Shown: piece by piece, positions 8,403 to 16,864 of the stretch
Layout: every line of letters begins with the position of its first letter
Position numbering within the stretch: the first letter of the stretch is position 1
Assembly (NCBI RefSeq): GCF_001306415.1
Contig: NZ_LDJX01000002.1
Location: 558,001-622,000, forward strand
DNA: 64,000 bases
Source: Croceitalea dokdonensis DOKDO 023
Lineage (GTDB): Bacteria; Bacteroidota; Bacteroidia; Flavobacteriales; Flavobacteriaceae
Reading direction: 5' to 3'
Notes under the pieces: generated by a model
Seen by the model: the letters and a program-made list of their open reading frames with translations, nothing else
The model's database searches: none
Told to the model about the DNA's origin: nothing
Position numbers and translations under genes: made by a program

Positions 8403-9543
8403 ATACTTTTGCCATTAACGCCACAATCCCCTTTAACTGTTCTTTTGTATTAAACGCATGCAAACAAATCCGTATCCGCTCCTTGCCCTTTGCCACTGTA
8501 GGTGCTAAAATGGGTTTTGCCCCAAAGCCATTTTGTTGAACGGCCGTAGCAATGGCCTTGGTTTTTGTATTTCCACCGATTACGGCAATCTGTATGGCAG
8601 AACTACTAGGTAAAAATACATGCTCCAAGCCATATTGCACCACCGTATCTTGAAAAAACTTGATATGATCTCTTAGTACATTTTGCCGCTCTAGCCCATC
8701 CTTGGTATACAACCATTGAAACGATGCCAAGACCATGGCCGCGCTAGGTGGTGCCAGAGCTGTGGTATACATAAAACTGCGGGCAAAATTAATGAGGTAG
8801 GTCTTTAAGTCCTTGGCGCCCAAAACTGCCGCCCCATGGCAACCCATGGCCTTTCCAAAGGTGATGATACGGGCAAAGACCGCATTTTCCAACTCCGTAC
8901 CTGCTACCAATCCCTTCCCAAAAACGCCAAGGGCATGGGCCTCATCCACCACCAAATACAACTTGTTGTCCGTACAGTAGGTTGCAAGCGCTGATAAATC
9001 CGGAATATCCCCGTCCATGGAAAAAACGGATTCTGTTACCACATATATTTCGGCCGTGTTTGGTTCTGTTTTTTTAACTCGATGAAGCACTTGGCGTAAA
9101 TCCTGCAGATCGTTGTGTTTAAACTTATAGGCTTTGGCCTTGCCCATTTGAATGCCGTCGCGTATGCTGGCATGTACCAGTTGGTCATACAAGACCACAT
9201 CACCCCGCTGCGGCACGGATGAAAAAAACCCGATATTGGCGTCATAGCCCGAGTTAAACAGCAAGGCACCCTCCACATTAAACTTTGATTGCAAATACGT
9301 TTCAAGCTCTTCATGGATGGCATGGTTTCCCGAAAGTAATCGTGAACCCGTTGCCCCGTGGAAGGTTTTATAAGCTTGTAAAATACGGGCTGCACCAGCC
9401 TGAATTTCGGGGATTCCGGCAAAACCGAGATAGTCATTGGAAGAAAAATCCACCAGATCTGATGCTTTGTCCAAACGGCGAAGGGCATCTTCCGCTTTGC
9501 GAGACGCTAATTTATCCGATAGTTTTACTGGGAACTTGGGCAT
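8395..9543 (-). CDS. bioF: 8-amino-7-oxononanoate synthase
   Basis: A 382-residue PLP enzyme of the alpha-oxoamine synthase family. It condenses pimeloyl-ACP (or -CoA) with L-alanine to give 8-amino-7-oxononanoate, the first committed step of the biotin ring pathway. Visible landmarks are FSSNDYLGFAG, HGATGSRLLSGNHAIHEELE, the PLP-stacking and Asp residues in VVDEAHALGVFGK (Asp200, His203) and the Schiff-base Lys231 in ITFGKAMGCHGAAV. Length fits the family. It is the first gene of a four-gene minus-strand operon ending with bioD. No bioC or bioH homologue is seen in the window; bioB is also absent. Confidence 0.95.
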   Translation of the reverse strand: MPKFPVKLSDKLASRKAEDALRRLDKASDLVDFSSNDYLGFAGIPEIQAGAARILQAYKTFHGATGSRLLSGNHAIHEELETYLQSKFNVEGALLFNSGYDANIGFFSSVPQRGDVVLYDQLVHASIRDGIQMGKAKAYKFKHNDLQDLRQVLHRVKKTEPNTAEIYVVTESVFSMDGDIPDLSALATYCTDNKLYLVVDEAHALGVFGKGLVAGTELENAVFARIITFGKAMGCHGAAVLGAKDLKTYLINFARSFMYTTALAPPSAAMVLASFQWLYTKDGLERQNVLRDHIKFFQDTVVQYGLEHVFLPSSSAIQIAVIGGNTKTKAIATAVQQNGFGAKPILAPTVAKGKERIRICLHAFNTKEQLKGIVALMAKVYG

Positions 9544-9547
9544 GAAT

Positions 9548-9555
9548 CAAAAATA
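9548..9555 (-). promoter_or_regulatory. Candidate -7 box (TATTTTTG) for bioF operon
   Basis: The minus strand reads TATTTTTG, a perfect TAnnTTTG match ending only 4 bases before the bioF ATG. If real, the transcript would start at or next to the start codon (leaderless). No convincing -33 TTG was found at the usual distance, so confidence is low. Confidence 0.3.
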
Positions 9556-9613
9556 CGATCTTTATACATATGCCGTAGCTTGGATTTTTCCGGCAGAGGC
9601 AAAATAAGAAATT

Positions 9614-9786
9614 GATTGGTACGCTGAATACGTTGAGATGATTACGGATTCAAAACATCCATATTTCCCAGTTAAAGTTCACCTCCGCTAGCAGGCAGCC
9701 ACTATGCCGATCATGGAATCATATTAAAAATAGATAATGAAGGGACGCATTTGGGAATCATGGAATTATGGAAAATCGAACAATAA
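9614..9786 (+). pseudogene. Possible small gene remnant in the bioF-DUF2007/DUF2975 gap
   Basis: The 370 bases between bioF and the DUF2975 gene hold no intact gene. Two protein-like stretches on the plus strand are in different frames: one reading DWYAEYVEMITDSKHPYFP... up to a stop at about 9690, the other reading HYADHGIILKIDNEGTHLGI... and ending at 9786. Their join sits at a short GC-rich stretch (ctagcaggcag). This suggests a decayed, frameshifted gene fragment, but I do not recognise the family and chance cannot be excluded. Confidence 0.3.
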
Positions 9787-9861
9787 ACCTTAGCTGTGCA
9801 GGCAGTAGCGTGACGCTCGCGCTAGTTGGGGCATCGCTTGAAGCTGAAGGTGCAACTATTT

Positions 9862-9911
9862 ATTATTGTTTATCAATAATTTTTTTATATTTGTTATCGT
9901 AAAACAATAAT
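9862..9911 (+). promoter_or_regulatory. Promoter with inverted-repeat operator before DUF2975/XRE pair
   Basis: TTG at 9866-9868 and TATATTTG at 9886-9893 (spacing 17) match the flavobacterial promoter consensus TTG-N17-23-TAnnTTTG. A perfect inverted repeat ATTATTG-TTTAT-CAATAAT (9862-9868 and 9874-9880) covers the -33 element and spacer, and a third half-site CAATAAT (9905-9911) ends two bases before the ATG at 9914. This layout is what an autoregulating Cro-type repressor would use; the XRE gene two cistrons on is the natural candidate. Confidence 0.65.
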
Positions 9912-9913
9912 AA

Positions 9914-10429
9914 ATGAAATTATTTGGACCAAAATCTTTGTCTTATTATCTCTTTTTTGCAAGCCGCATTGCTGCGATAGGCAGTATCCTTCTCGTTGCC
10001 TATATCTTACTCTCGTTGGGCCTTGGAAATTATACCTTAGTAAAGGGCCAATTTCAAATTCCTTTACCACCTTTTGGCAAGACCTATATCAAAGGTTTTT
10101 ATGAAACGGACGTTATTGTTACGATTAGTTTGTTGATGGTATTTTTTACCGTTTTCTTTTACTTGCTCTCCAATATTCTAAAAACATTTAAAGCAGAAAA
10201 ACTGTTTACGTCAAAAGCCATTGCCCAGCTTCATTATTTTGCCCTATTGAATTTAGTGGTGGGACCTCTACTTTACCTTATCATCCACGTTGCCATCATG
10301 CAAAAAGCAAATTTCAATGATATCCACAACCTATTTTTAGGGTTGATCTTGGGTACTTTTGCACTTTTTACCGCCGCCGTTTTTAAGCGTGGCTACGAAG
10401 TACAGGATGAAAACGATTTAACCATTTAA
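9914..10429 (+). CDS. DUF2975 four-helix membrane protein
   Basis: A 171-residue membrane protein with four predicted helices (about residues 14-36, 66-90, 106-128, 138-158) separated by short loops; KTFKAEKLFTSKAIAQL between helices 2 and 3 is typical of DUF2975. The family has no established function but is very often paired with a small XRE regulator, as here: the regulator starts 2 bases after this stop. The pair is usually viewed as a small regulatory module in which the membrane protein may modulate the DNA-binding partner. Promoter and operator are described separately. Confidence 0.85.
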   Translation: MKLFGPKSLSYYLFFASRIAAIGSILLVAYILLSLGLGNYTLVKGQFQIPLPPFGKTYIKGFYETDVIVTISLLMVFFTVFFYLLSNILKTFKAEKLFTSKAIAQLHYFALLNLVVGPLLYLIIHVAIMQKANFNDIHNLFLGLILGTFALFTAAVFKRGYEVQDENDLTI

Positions 10430-10431
10430 CC

Positions 10432-10635
10432 ATGGGTATTATTGTAAACTTGGATGTGATGCTCGCCAAACGCAAAATGAAGAGCTACGAACTGGCGGAA
10501 GCGGTGGGCATCACCACGGCCAATCTGTCCATACTAAAAACGGGCAAGGCCAAAGCCATACGCTTTTCCACTTTGGAAGCCATTTGCAGAACGCTGGATT
10601 GCCAACCGGGCGATATTTTGGAATATCATTTATAA
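10432..10635 (+). CDS. Small XRE/Cro-type transcriptional regulator (YozG-like)
   Basis: A 67-residue protein consisting of a single helix-turn-helix domain: MLAKRKMKSYELAEAVGIT forms helices 1-2, TTANLSILKTGKAKAIRFSTL holds the recognition helix, and LEAICRTLDCQPGDILEY is the conserved C-terminal signature of YozG-like regulators. There is no ligand-binding domain. It follows the DUF2975 gene with a 2-base gap, so the two are translated together. It likely binds the ATTATTG repeats upstream of the pair (inference). Confidence 0.9.
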   Translation: MGIIVNLDVMLAKRKMKSYELAEAVGITTANLSILKTGKAKAIRFSTLEAICRTLDCQPGDILEYHL

Positions 10636-10652
10636 AGATCCCTTTTAAATCT

Positions 10653-11198
10653 CTAAAGTGTTACCTTTTTCTGCTCGTGGGGATTAGTGGCATCCCAAAG
10701 GTCTACCTTAAGAAAACGGGCAATTTCTTTTCCCATTTGTAGGGATACCGTAGCGTTATAATTAAAATAAACCCGCTTTCTCCCTCCCTTCTTAAGCCAC
10801 AGGTTTACCTCGTACCGGACGGGGGCACGGGTATTAAAATTTACAGAATAGGATTTGTGGGCCTTAAATACGGAAACGTAAGCTACGGGAGATAGTTTTT
10901 TCCATTGTCCAAATCCAAACATTCCCAACTGCCACTGACTTTTAATCCTACCCAACTTCCTATCGATTAAAATGCTATTGTTCTTGGCTAAGAGCACACC
11001 AATACCTGCCAAGACTATGGCCATATAAAGGGGAGAAACTTGAAATTTTTCGTACTCATATTCAGGTCTTAACATATTATATCCCGTAAAAAACAGGAGC
11101 AGGAAAAAAATGCTCAGGGAAAACGCCAAGGTAGATAGCAATAATTTTAACAAAGGTGGCCTACCTTCAGAAATCACGATATGCTCTTGATTTTTCAT
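10653..11198 (-). CDS. Small two-helix membrane protein, unknown function
   Basis: A 181-residue protein beginning MKNQEHIVISEGRPPLLKLL. An ATG 72 bases upstream exists but would run the gene into the terminator hairpin at 11261-11290, so the shorter start is preferred. Two membrane helices (about residues 18-40 and 56-73) are followed by a soluble beta-rich domain (LGRIKSQWQLGMFGFGQW, APVRYEVNLWLKKGGRKRVYFNY). The pattern of two helices then a PH-like beta sheet resembles many bacterial bPH/YcxB-like proteins, but I do not recognise the family. It converges with the XRE gene, 17 bases apart. Confidence 0.65.
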   Translation of the reverse strand: MKNQEHIVISEGRPPLLKLLLSTLAFSLSIFFLLLFFTGYNMLRPEYEYEKFQVSPLYMAIVLAGIGVLLAKNNSILIDRKLGRIKSQWQLGMFGFGQWKKLSPVAYVSVFKAHKSYSVNFNTRAPVRYEVNLWLKKGGRKRVYFNYNATVSLQMGKEIARFLKVDLWDATNPHEQKKVTL

Positions 11199-11260
11199 CC
11201 CTACAAAAAAAAGAAAAAAGAGGGTGCCAAAAAAAACCGAATTTAGTTGCTGATAAAAGC

Positions 11261-11290
11261 AAGCCCCCACCAGTGAATACGCGGGGGCTT
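11261..11290 (-). terminator. Rho-independent terminator of the beta-helix gene
   Basis: On the minus strand, AAGCCCCC and GGGGGCTT form an 8-bp perfect stem around a 14-base loop, followed by GCTTTTATC. It lies 50 bases after the stop of the gene at 11340-12671. Confidence 0.65.
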
Positions 11291-11339
11291 AAAGTCCATA
11301 CATTGGAGACCTAGTTAAGATAGGGACATGGCCATACTA

Positions 11340-12671
11340 TCAATTCCATTTTGGTATGGTACACCCCTTGCCATCCCAAGGATATTGCCCCGCCGGCAAT
11401 GCCTCTTCCACAGTGATCAATGGTAAAAAAATCTCTGCATCCATGGCCACTTCACCAGCTTGCAGGTTAAGGCCAAATATGCTTCTAAGTTGATTGGCTC
11501 CTGTATTGGGCACGGTTACGGCAGCATCTACCACCTCACGGCTCAATTCTTGCCTGCCTGCATAAATTTTGGCCCAACGTTCTGCCACCGGAATTTTAAT
11601 GAGCATCCCTTGGTTACCATCACTGGTTGGGGTCACGTGCATGGCTTCGTCTAGGATATCCGTTACGGCCATTTTGTCGTTAATCTCCTTATAGTCATAG
11701 GTTCCGTTTCCCGCAAACAAGTTATTTATTAAAGTTAGTTTGGCCCCTTTGTTATAAATGCCGCCCATATGGCCGTACCCCAAGGTATTGTTCTGTACGG
11801 TGGCCACCAAGTTTTGGTCAAACGCCAACGCATCCCCACCGTAAGAAGCAATGGCATCATGTTTCCAGGTAAATAAGGAGGTATTGTTCTTAATTTCAAA
11901 AACTGGGAGTTTTGTCTCGTCCGTGCCCACATAGCCGGTCCTGGCATGGATGCCATAACCGGTATTGTTAATGCTAAGGTTATTTTGCACTACCCCCTTG
12001 CCGCCTTGGAAGACCCTGACCGAAATAGCGCCTTCCGAAGGAGCGGTATTCATGACCACACAGTTCATTACGGCAATATTGGTAAAGTTACTGCCCACAA
12101 TTACAATACCGCCAGACTCTGGGGAAGGATTTTGTAAGGTCTTGGGGCTTGCCTTTCTTCTAATGGCCAGATTTTTGTCTTGATGGTATCTATTTCTGGG
12201 TCCGTTGTCTACGATGATTCCGTCTACGATAATAACCCCACCCGTAGATTTTTGCCCATTGCTTTCGCGTTGTTGATCTGTTCTTATATAGATTCTTGGC
12301 GTGGTCAACTTTTTATACTCATTGGTGCCCGTGAAAATGGATTTATGGGCACCCCATGGGTCTCTCTTGCTAAATGTGGTATCATATCCACCAATAATGG
12401 TGACTGGGACATTGATTTCATCGGAGCCCCTAGATCCTTTGCTCATATATACTCCTTCCGCAACATGGATACGGTCATTGGGTTTTAAGTGATGTAAGAT
12501 GTTCCCCAAATCCTTGGCAGGCCTTTCTTGGGTACCCAATTGCCCAGAACCGGTGTTTTTGCTTACGTACCAGTCCCTGCCCCCATTGGAAAAATTAGTA
12601 GAGGTGTGTTGTGCCAGTGTTGCGCCAATGGTACAAAAAAAGACCATGGCAACTGCTTGTATTTTTTTCAT
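11340..12671 (-). CDS. Exported right-handed parallel beta-helix protein
   Basis: A 443-residue protein starting at MKKIQAVAMVFFCTIGATLA, a clear signal peptide ending about residue 21; an upstream ATG would only add a non-signal stretch. The opening WYVSKNTGSGQLGTQERPAKDL ... IHVAEGVYMSKG is the classic start of PL-6/pectate-lyase-like beta-helix proteins (choice-of-anchor type DUF1565 region). The middle has repeated Asn/Val-rich rungs (GSNFTNIAVMNCVVMN, VVQNNLSINNTGYGIHARTG, VATVQNNTLGYGHMGGIYN, LTLINNLFAGNGTYDY), the usual PbH1 repeats. The substrate is probably a polysaccharide, but no catalytic residues can be assigned. It stands alone with its own terminator. Confidence 0.82.
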   Translation of the reverse strand: MKKIQAVAMVFFCTIGATLAQHTSTNFSNGGRDWYVSKNTGSGQLGTQERPAKDLGNILHHLKPNDRIHVAEGVYMSKGSRGSDEINVPVTIIGGYDTTFSKRDPWGAHKSIFTGTNEYKKLTTPRIYIRTDQQRESNGQKSTGGVIIVDGIIVDNGPRNRYHQDKNLAIRRKASPKTLQNPSPESGGIVIVGSNFTNIAVMNCVVMNTAPSEGAISVRVFQGGKGVVQNNLSINNTGYGIHARTGYVGTDETKLPVFEIKNNTSLFTWKHDAIASYGGDALAFDQNLVATVQNNTLGYGHMGGIYNKGAKLTLINNLFAGNGTYDYKEINDKMAVTDILDEAMHVTPTSDGNQGMLIKIPVAERWAKIYAGRQELSREVVDAAVTVPNTGANQLRSIFGLNLQAGEVAMDAEIFLPLITVEEALPAGQYPWDGKGCTIPKWN

Positions 12672-12950
12672 TACAGTAAAGTTTAAAATGATTTTAAATG
12701 TTACAGCAAGGTAATTGACCTGCAAATGGTTTTTATCCGTGAAATCATTACCTTAAAAAAATCCATGAAATCATAGAGGCCCCTTTTTGTAGGGAACGTC
12801 TTATTGGGACATAGGAAAGCATGTACTTTGTACTTGGGATGCGATGTTTAAGATACCTTGATCATCCCATTCTTTTTTGCCTGTGTTCCCAAACCCTAAA
12901 ATCCGTCCGAAGGGAAATGGCGTACCAGTCCAAATACCGTAGGCAGGACC

Positions 12951-13595
12951 CTATTTATGAAGCTCGTACTCCAAAACTACCTTAACCAGGCCAGCGGTAT
13001 TTCTGGTTCCGGTTTTAATGAGCATGTTACGCCTATGGGTTTCTACCGTACCAAAACTTATAAAGAGCTTATCCGCTATCTCTTGTGTGGTGTGTTCTTC
13101 TAAAATGAGTTCCAAGACTTCCTTTTCCCGTCTGGATAGTTTGGGAAACAAGCCTTCTGGGGAATGCTTCTTTTTATGGCTCCCCATGGTCGTAAGAATG
13201 ATTTCGTTGGATGCCGCATCTAGGTACATTTTGCCCTGATAAACCGTTTCAATGGCATGGACCAGTTCATCTTGGCCCGCATTTTTAAGGACATATCCTT
13301 TGGCCCCATTGCCCAGCATCATTTTGATAAGGCTACTTTCCTTGTGCATGGTAATGGCAATGATTTTTAGGTCTGGGTATTCTTTTACCATTTTCTTACA
13401 GGCCTCAATCCCGTTCATTCCTGGCATATTAATGTCCAATAGCAGCACATCTGGTTGTAATTGTGGGAGCAGTTCAAAGGCTTCCTTGGCATCTAGGGCA
13501 TGGCCAATAACTTCAATACCATCCTTGTGCCCTAGTAAAAGTCTAAACCCATCTATTACCATCTTATGGTCATCCACTATCAGTACTTTAATCAT
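12951..13595 (-). CDS. NarL/FixJ-type response regulator
   Basis: A 214-residue two-domain regulator. The receiver domain has the acidic pair (VDDH), the phosphorylated Asp54 (LLLDINMPGMNG), the switch Thr (IAITMHKES) and Lys (GYVLKNA). The C-terminal LuxR-type HTH reads LSRREKEVLELILEEHTTQEIADKLFISFGTVETHRRNM (about residues 149-190). It is the likely partner of the divergently placed TPR histidine kinase at 14894-16864; two genes for a lipoprotein and a membrane protein lie between them on the same strand as the regulator and may be targets or co-sensors. Confidence 0.93.
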   Translation of the reverse strand: MIKVLIVDDHKMVIDGFRLLLGHKDGIEVIGHALDAKEAFELLPQLQPDVLLLDINMPGMNGIEACKKMVKEYPDLKIIAITMHKESSLIKMMLGNGAKGYVLKNAGQDELVHAIETVYQGKMYLDAASNEIILTTMGSHKKKHSPEGLFPKLSRREKEVLELILEEHTTQEIADKLFISFGTVETHRRNMLIKTGTRNTAGLVKVVLEYELHK

Positions 13596-13647
13596 AAGGG
13601 ATAGGTTTTGGTTGGTCTCCTAAAGATAGTAAAACTCAAAACTACCC

Positions 13648-14349
13648 TCATAACCGTATCCCTTCTTCCAAAAGAAAACCGGTAATTTCATCATCTTCAC
13701 TATGTACCGATCCATTTACGAAATAGGGCCGGTGATAGCCATCCTTAAATGTCATAAAACCGGAATACTGATAATGTCTAGTGTTGTCTTTGGCCGTAAT
13801 TACGCCAATACCGGTAAGCTTATAGTTCTGTAATGTACCGTGGGCATCGGTAAGGTTCACCATATAATTGGCAATGCCGTCTGCCAAGGTGGGTGTGTAA
13901 TACTCTGGTAACATCGCTTCTGCGATATCATCAAAATCCTTGGCCAAAAGGGCTTGTGAAAACCCATGAAATATTTTGGCCTGATCATAACAGGTTTGGA
14001 CTATGTGCCCATCATATTTAAATTTTTCGCTTTTTCCGGATGCTGAATTAATGATTTCCACGGTTATGACCTCACAAGCGGCCTGTTCCTCCTTTGGCAG
14101 GCCCCCAAAAAACATACTCGCGATGTTGGTAGACGTCTGGCCCGTACTTAGGGTATCCAACATTTTACTGTTTTTTACAATAATGTTGAACGCACTTTGC
14201 CCACTGGCATTTGCTGTTTTATTGAGGCTCTTGGTATATGTGACCGTGGCACCGTAATGTGCGGCTATCTTATCCATGGCGTTCTGTTGATTCTCTGAAG
14301 CACAGCCTACACACAGAACAACTAGGAGGCAACAAAATATTGTTTTCAT
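13648..14349 (-). CDS. Lipoprotein of unknown function
   Basis: A 233-residue protein starting MKTIFCCLLVVLCVGCASEN, with a lipobox (CVGC) placing the acylated Cys at residue 16. An ATG 24 bases upstream would overlap the upstream gene's stop; the shorter start leaves a 10-base gap and a typical lipoprotein signal. The mature part is an alpha/beta protein without a recognised domain (KIAAHYGATVTYTKSLNKTA, ITVEIINSASGKSEKF, HYQYSGFMTFKDGYHRPYFVNGSV). It follows the small membrane protein at 14360 and precedes the response regulator by 52 bases, so the three may form one operon. Confidence 0.75.
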   Translation of the reverse strand: MKTIFCCLLVVLCVGCASENQQNAMDKIAAHYGATVTYTKSLNKTANASGQSAFNIIVKNSKMLDTLSTGQTSTNIASMFFGGLPKEEQAACEVITVEIINSASGKSEKFKYDGHIVQTCYDQAKIFHGFSQALLAKDFDDIAEAMLPEYYTPTLADGIANYMVNLTDAHGTLQNYKLTGIGVITAKDNTRHYQYSGFMTFKDGYHRPYFVNGSVHSEDDEITGFLLEEGIRL

Positions 14350-14359
14350 AAGTTGATAT

Positions 14360-14713
14360 TTATAAGGTTTCATATTGATTTTTAAGATAATTGGACACCT
14401 CTTCTTCCAAAGCTTTTATCTCCGCTTTTTTGGTATACCAGAGGATGCCGTAAAACAGCAGTCCGCCAACAAGGGTAAAAAAGAGCAACAAAACAAAGGT
14501 GATAAACATCCAAGAATGCATGATGTTGATGTTGCCAATGACCCTGAGCTCATCGCCTTTGGGAATAACGACCACCATGGCCGCTTTATCAACGACATTC
14601 AACGCCTTTTTGTTCAAAAAAGCTTGTTTAACCTTGTAATTTGGAAATTTCTTTTGGAGTTGTTCCTTGGCCCCAAAAGCATCAAAAGGTGAGGGTAATG
14701 TAAACGCTGTCAT
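14360..14713 (-). CDS. Small membrane protein, unknown function
   Basis: A 117-residue protein. The first ~65 residues are soluble (FGAKEQLQKKFPNYKVKQAFLNKKALNVVDKAAMVVVIPKGDELRV), followed by one long or two short membrane helices (MHSWMFITFVLLLFFTLVGGLLFYGILWY, about residues 65-93) and a charged helical tail (KKAEIKALEEEVSNYLKNQYETL) that may form a coiled coil. I do not recognise the family. It is the first gene of a probable minus-strand operon with a lipoprotein and the response regulator, divergent from the TPR kinase. Confidence 0.65.
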   Translation of the reverse strand: MTAFTLPSPFDAFGAKEQLQKKFPNYKVKQAFLNKKALNVVDKAAMVVVIPKGDELRVIGNINIMHSWMFITFVLLLFFTLVGGLLFYGILWYTKKAEIKALEEEVSNYLKNQYETL

Positions 14714-14893
14714 ACTTTTATTTTGATAAGCGCAAATTAAGAACGCTCAGCTGGGTAGGCATCCCCCTATTCATCTATGGGCAAAAAATCTATGAATTCA
14801 TGGATTTTTGAACAGCGCTGCTTCTATATCTTTGATTTCAAAATTATTGGCTACATTACTTTCCCAAAGTTTAACCATAGAAACCTATTGCCA

Positions 14894-16864
14894 ATGCGCC
14901 CTTGGACCACAACATTCCTTTTTACCCTTGTATTTGCCCTAGCGGCCATTGGCCATGCACAAAAAAGCCCGGACCAAGAGCTTGATAGCCTTCTGCAGTT
15001 GCCCTTGACCCCTATTGAAAAAGTAAAAAACCTGCATTTATTGGCATCTAAGTACCGCTATACCCCACCCACAAAAAAAATCTTGGACACCGCCTTGTTC
15101 CTGTCACAAAGGATAGGGGACAATTGGATGCGTTCCAATAGTTATTACGCCTTGGGCAACTATTATTTTTACCGGAGCCAACTAGATTCCTGCCTAAGTG
15201 CCCTAGACTTGGCAGAGGAGCATCTCAGCTTTGGGGACCATATGTTAAAGGCCTCCATTTTATCCACACGCTCCGGAGTATACAGTCGTTCTGGCGACGT
15301 GCTACTTTCCATCGATGCGGCCATAGCCGCAAAAGGACTTTTGGAACAGCTAGATACCATTCCATTGGATTCCACCGACCGCATTAAAAGAAAGGGGAAA
15401 TTACTGACCGTCAACAACAGTCTGGCCAATCTATACCTAAAAATAGAGGATATGGACCTTGCCTTGACCACCTATGAAGAAGCGTTTAGTTTGGCAAGCA
15501 AACTGGACAATCCGCCGGGCATGGCCATCATATTAAGTAATAAGGGGGAACTTTTGCACCGGATGGAACGCTACACGGAAGCCCTTAAGGTCTCCAAAGA
15601 AGCTAAAAAGCTCAAAGAAGACGCCAAACTTCCATTGCGGTACATAGCCCTATCAAACTATAATATGGGCAAGACCTACCACGCCATGGACAGTATAGCA
15701 CTGGCCCTTGCACTGTTAAACAAGGCATTGGATCAAAGCCAACAGGCATCCTATGAACGGGGGCAAATGTTGGCACTTGCGGAGCGCGGTTCGCTATACC
15801 TTGCCCAAGACCGCATAGAAGAGGCTAAGAACGACTGTAAGACGGCCTATGAACTTGCGGAAAAAACCAAGGAGGTAGATGCAAAGATTAGCAGTTGCAA
15901 CTGCCTTTACCAAGTGGAAGAGCAACTGGGAAATACAGAAAGCGCCCTTGGCTACCATAAAAATTACACCAAACTAAAGGACTCCCTCTTCAGTGAGAAA
16001 AACGTTAGGAACCTTACGCGGGTTACCATGCAGTACGAGTTTGACAAAAAACAAGAAGCGCAAGCACTAGCGGCCAAGGCAAGGGATCGCAAACGAAACC
16101 TATTACTCGCCGCCTCTGGCCTTTTGGTCATTTTTGCCTTGATACTCGCCTCCTTTTTTAAAAAACGATTACAATACAGGCAGACCATATCACAACAGGA
16201 ACAAAGCCTAAAAAACCAAGAAATAGCGCGGCTGGAACAACAACAAAGAATTACGGCAATACACGCCATGGTCAACGGCCAGGAAAAAGAACGCGCAAGA
16301 ATAGCCAAAGATCTGCATGATGGTCTAGGAGGGTTGTTAAGTTCCGTAAAATCCCATTTTATCGCCACACACCAAAAGATCAAAGAGCCAAATATCATTG
16401 AAAAAACTACGGCATTGATTGATGAAGCCTGTACCGAGGTACGCCGCATCTCCCACAATATGATGCCCCATGCCCTAGCCATTTCCGGTCTGGAGGATAG
16501 TGTGCGGGATATTGCAGAGCGCCTGGAAGTGGAAAGCTATGAAGTAACTTTGGAGATACAAAACCTGCCTAAAATGGACCACACCCAAGAGGTGATGGTT
16601 TACCGCCTAATCCAAGAAATCATTGCCAACATTAAAAAACATGCGGAGGCCAAACATATCCTAATCCAGTTATATAGCCAGGAGAATAGGGTCTACCTTA
16701 CCATTGAGGACGACGGCAAGGGCTTTAATGTTGCAAAAGCCAGGAAAACCAAAGGATTGGGCTTGGAAAATATGGAAAGTAGGGCCGCCTATTTAAACGG
16801 AAGTTTGGATTGGGATTCCAAAATGGGTTCAGGAACTACCGTGAACCTTAGCTTTGGGGTTTGA
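14894..16864 (+). CDS. TPR-containing sensor histidine kinase (HisKA_3)
   Basis: A 656-residue kinase. The start at MRPWTTTFLFTLVFALAAIGHAQ gives a clear signal peptide; a longer form beginning at 14777 would not. Residues ~30-390 form TPR-like helical repeats (SYYALGNYYFYRSQLDSCLSAL, ALTTYEEAFSLASKLDNPPGMA, YNMGKTYHAMDSIALAL). A membrane helix (about residues 398-418) leads to a coiled coil and the HisKA_3 dimerisation domain with phospho-acceptor His475 (IAKDLHDGLGG). The HATPase domain shows the N-box (IIANIKKHAEAKHI) and G-boxes (DDGKGF, GLGLENMESRA). The TPR part is periplasmic, the kinase cytoplasmic. The cognate regulator is probably the divergent NarL-type gene at 12951-13595. Confidence 0.92.
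   Translation: MRPWTTTFLFTLVFALAAIGHAQKSPDQELDSLLQLPLTPIEKVKNLHLLASKYRYTPPTKKILDTALFLSQRIGDNWMRSNSYYALGNYYFYRSQLDSCLSALDLAEEHLSFGDHMLKASILSTRSGVYSRSGDVLLSIDAAIAAKGLLEQLDTIPLDSTDRIKRKGKLLTVNNSLANLYLKIEDMDLALTTYEEAFSLASKLDNPPGMAIILSNKGELLHRMERYTEALKVSKEAKKLKEDAKLPLRYIALSNYNMGKTYHAMDSIALALALLNKALDQSQQASYERGQMLALAERGSLYLAQDRIEEAKNDCKTAYELAEKTKEVDAKISSCNCLYQVEEQLGNTESALGYHKNYTKLKDSLFSEKNVRNLTRVTMQYEFDKKQEAQALAAKARDRKRNLLLAASGLLVIFALILASFFKKRLQYRQTISQQEQSLKNQEIARLEQQQRITAIHAMVNGQEKERARIAKDLHDGLGGLLSSVKSHFIATHQKIKEPNIIEKTTALIDEACTEVRRISHNMMPHALAISGLEDSVRDIAERLEVESYEVTLEIQNLPKMDHTQEVMVYRLIQEIIANIKKHAEAKHILIQLYSQENRVYLTIEDDGKGFNVAKARKTKGLGLENMESRAAYLNGSLDWDSKMGSGTTVNLSFGV

Noticed and set aside
9799-9838. 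Near-palindrome TAGCGTGA-CGC-TCGCGCTA upstream of the DUF2975 gene
   Set aside because: A short stem with one mismatch and no T-tail; function cannot be assigned, so it is not listed as terminator or operator.
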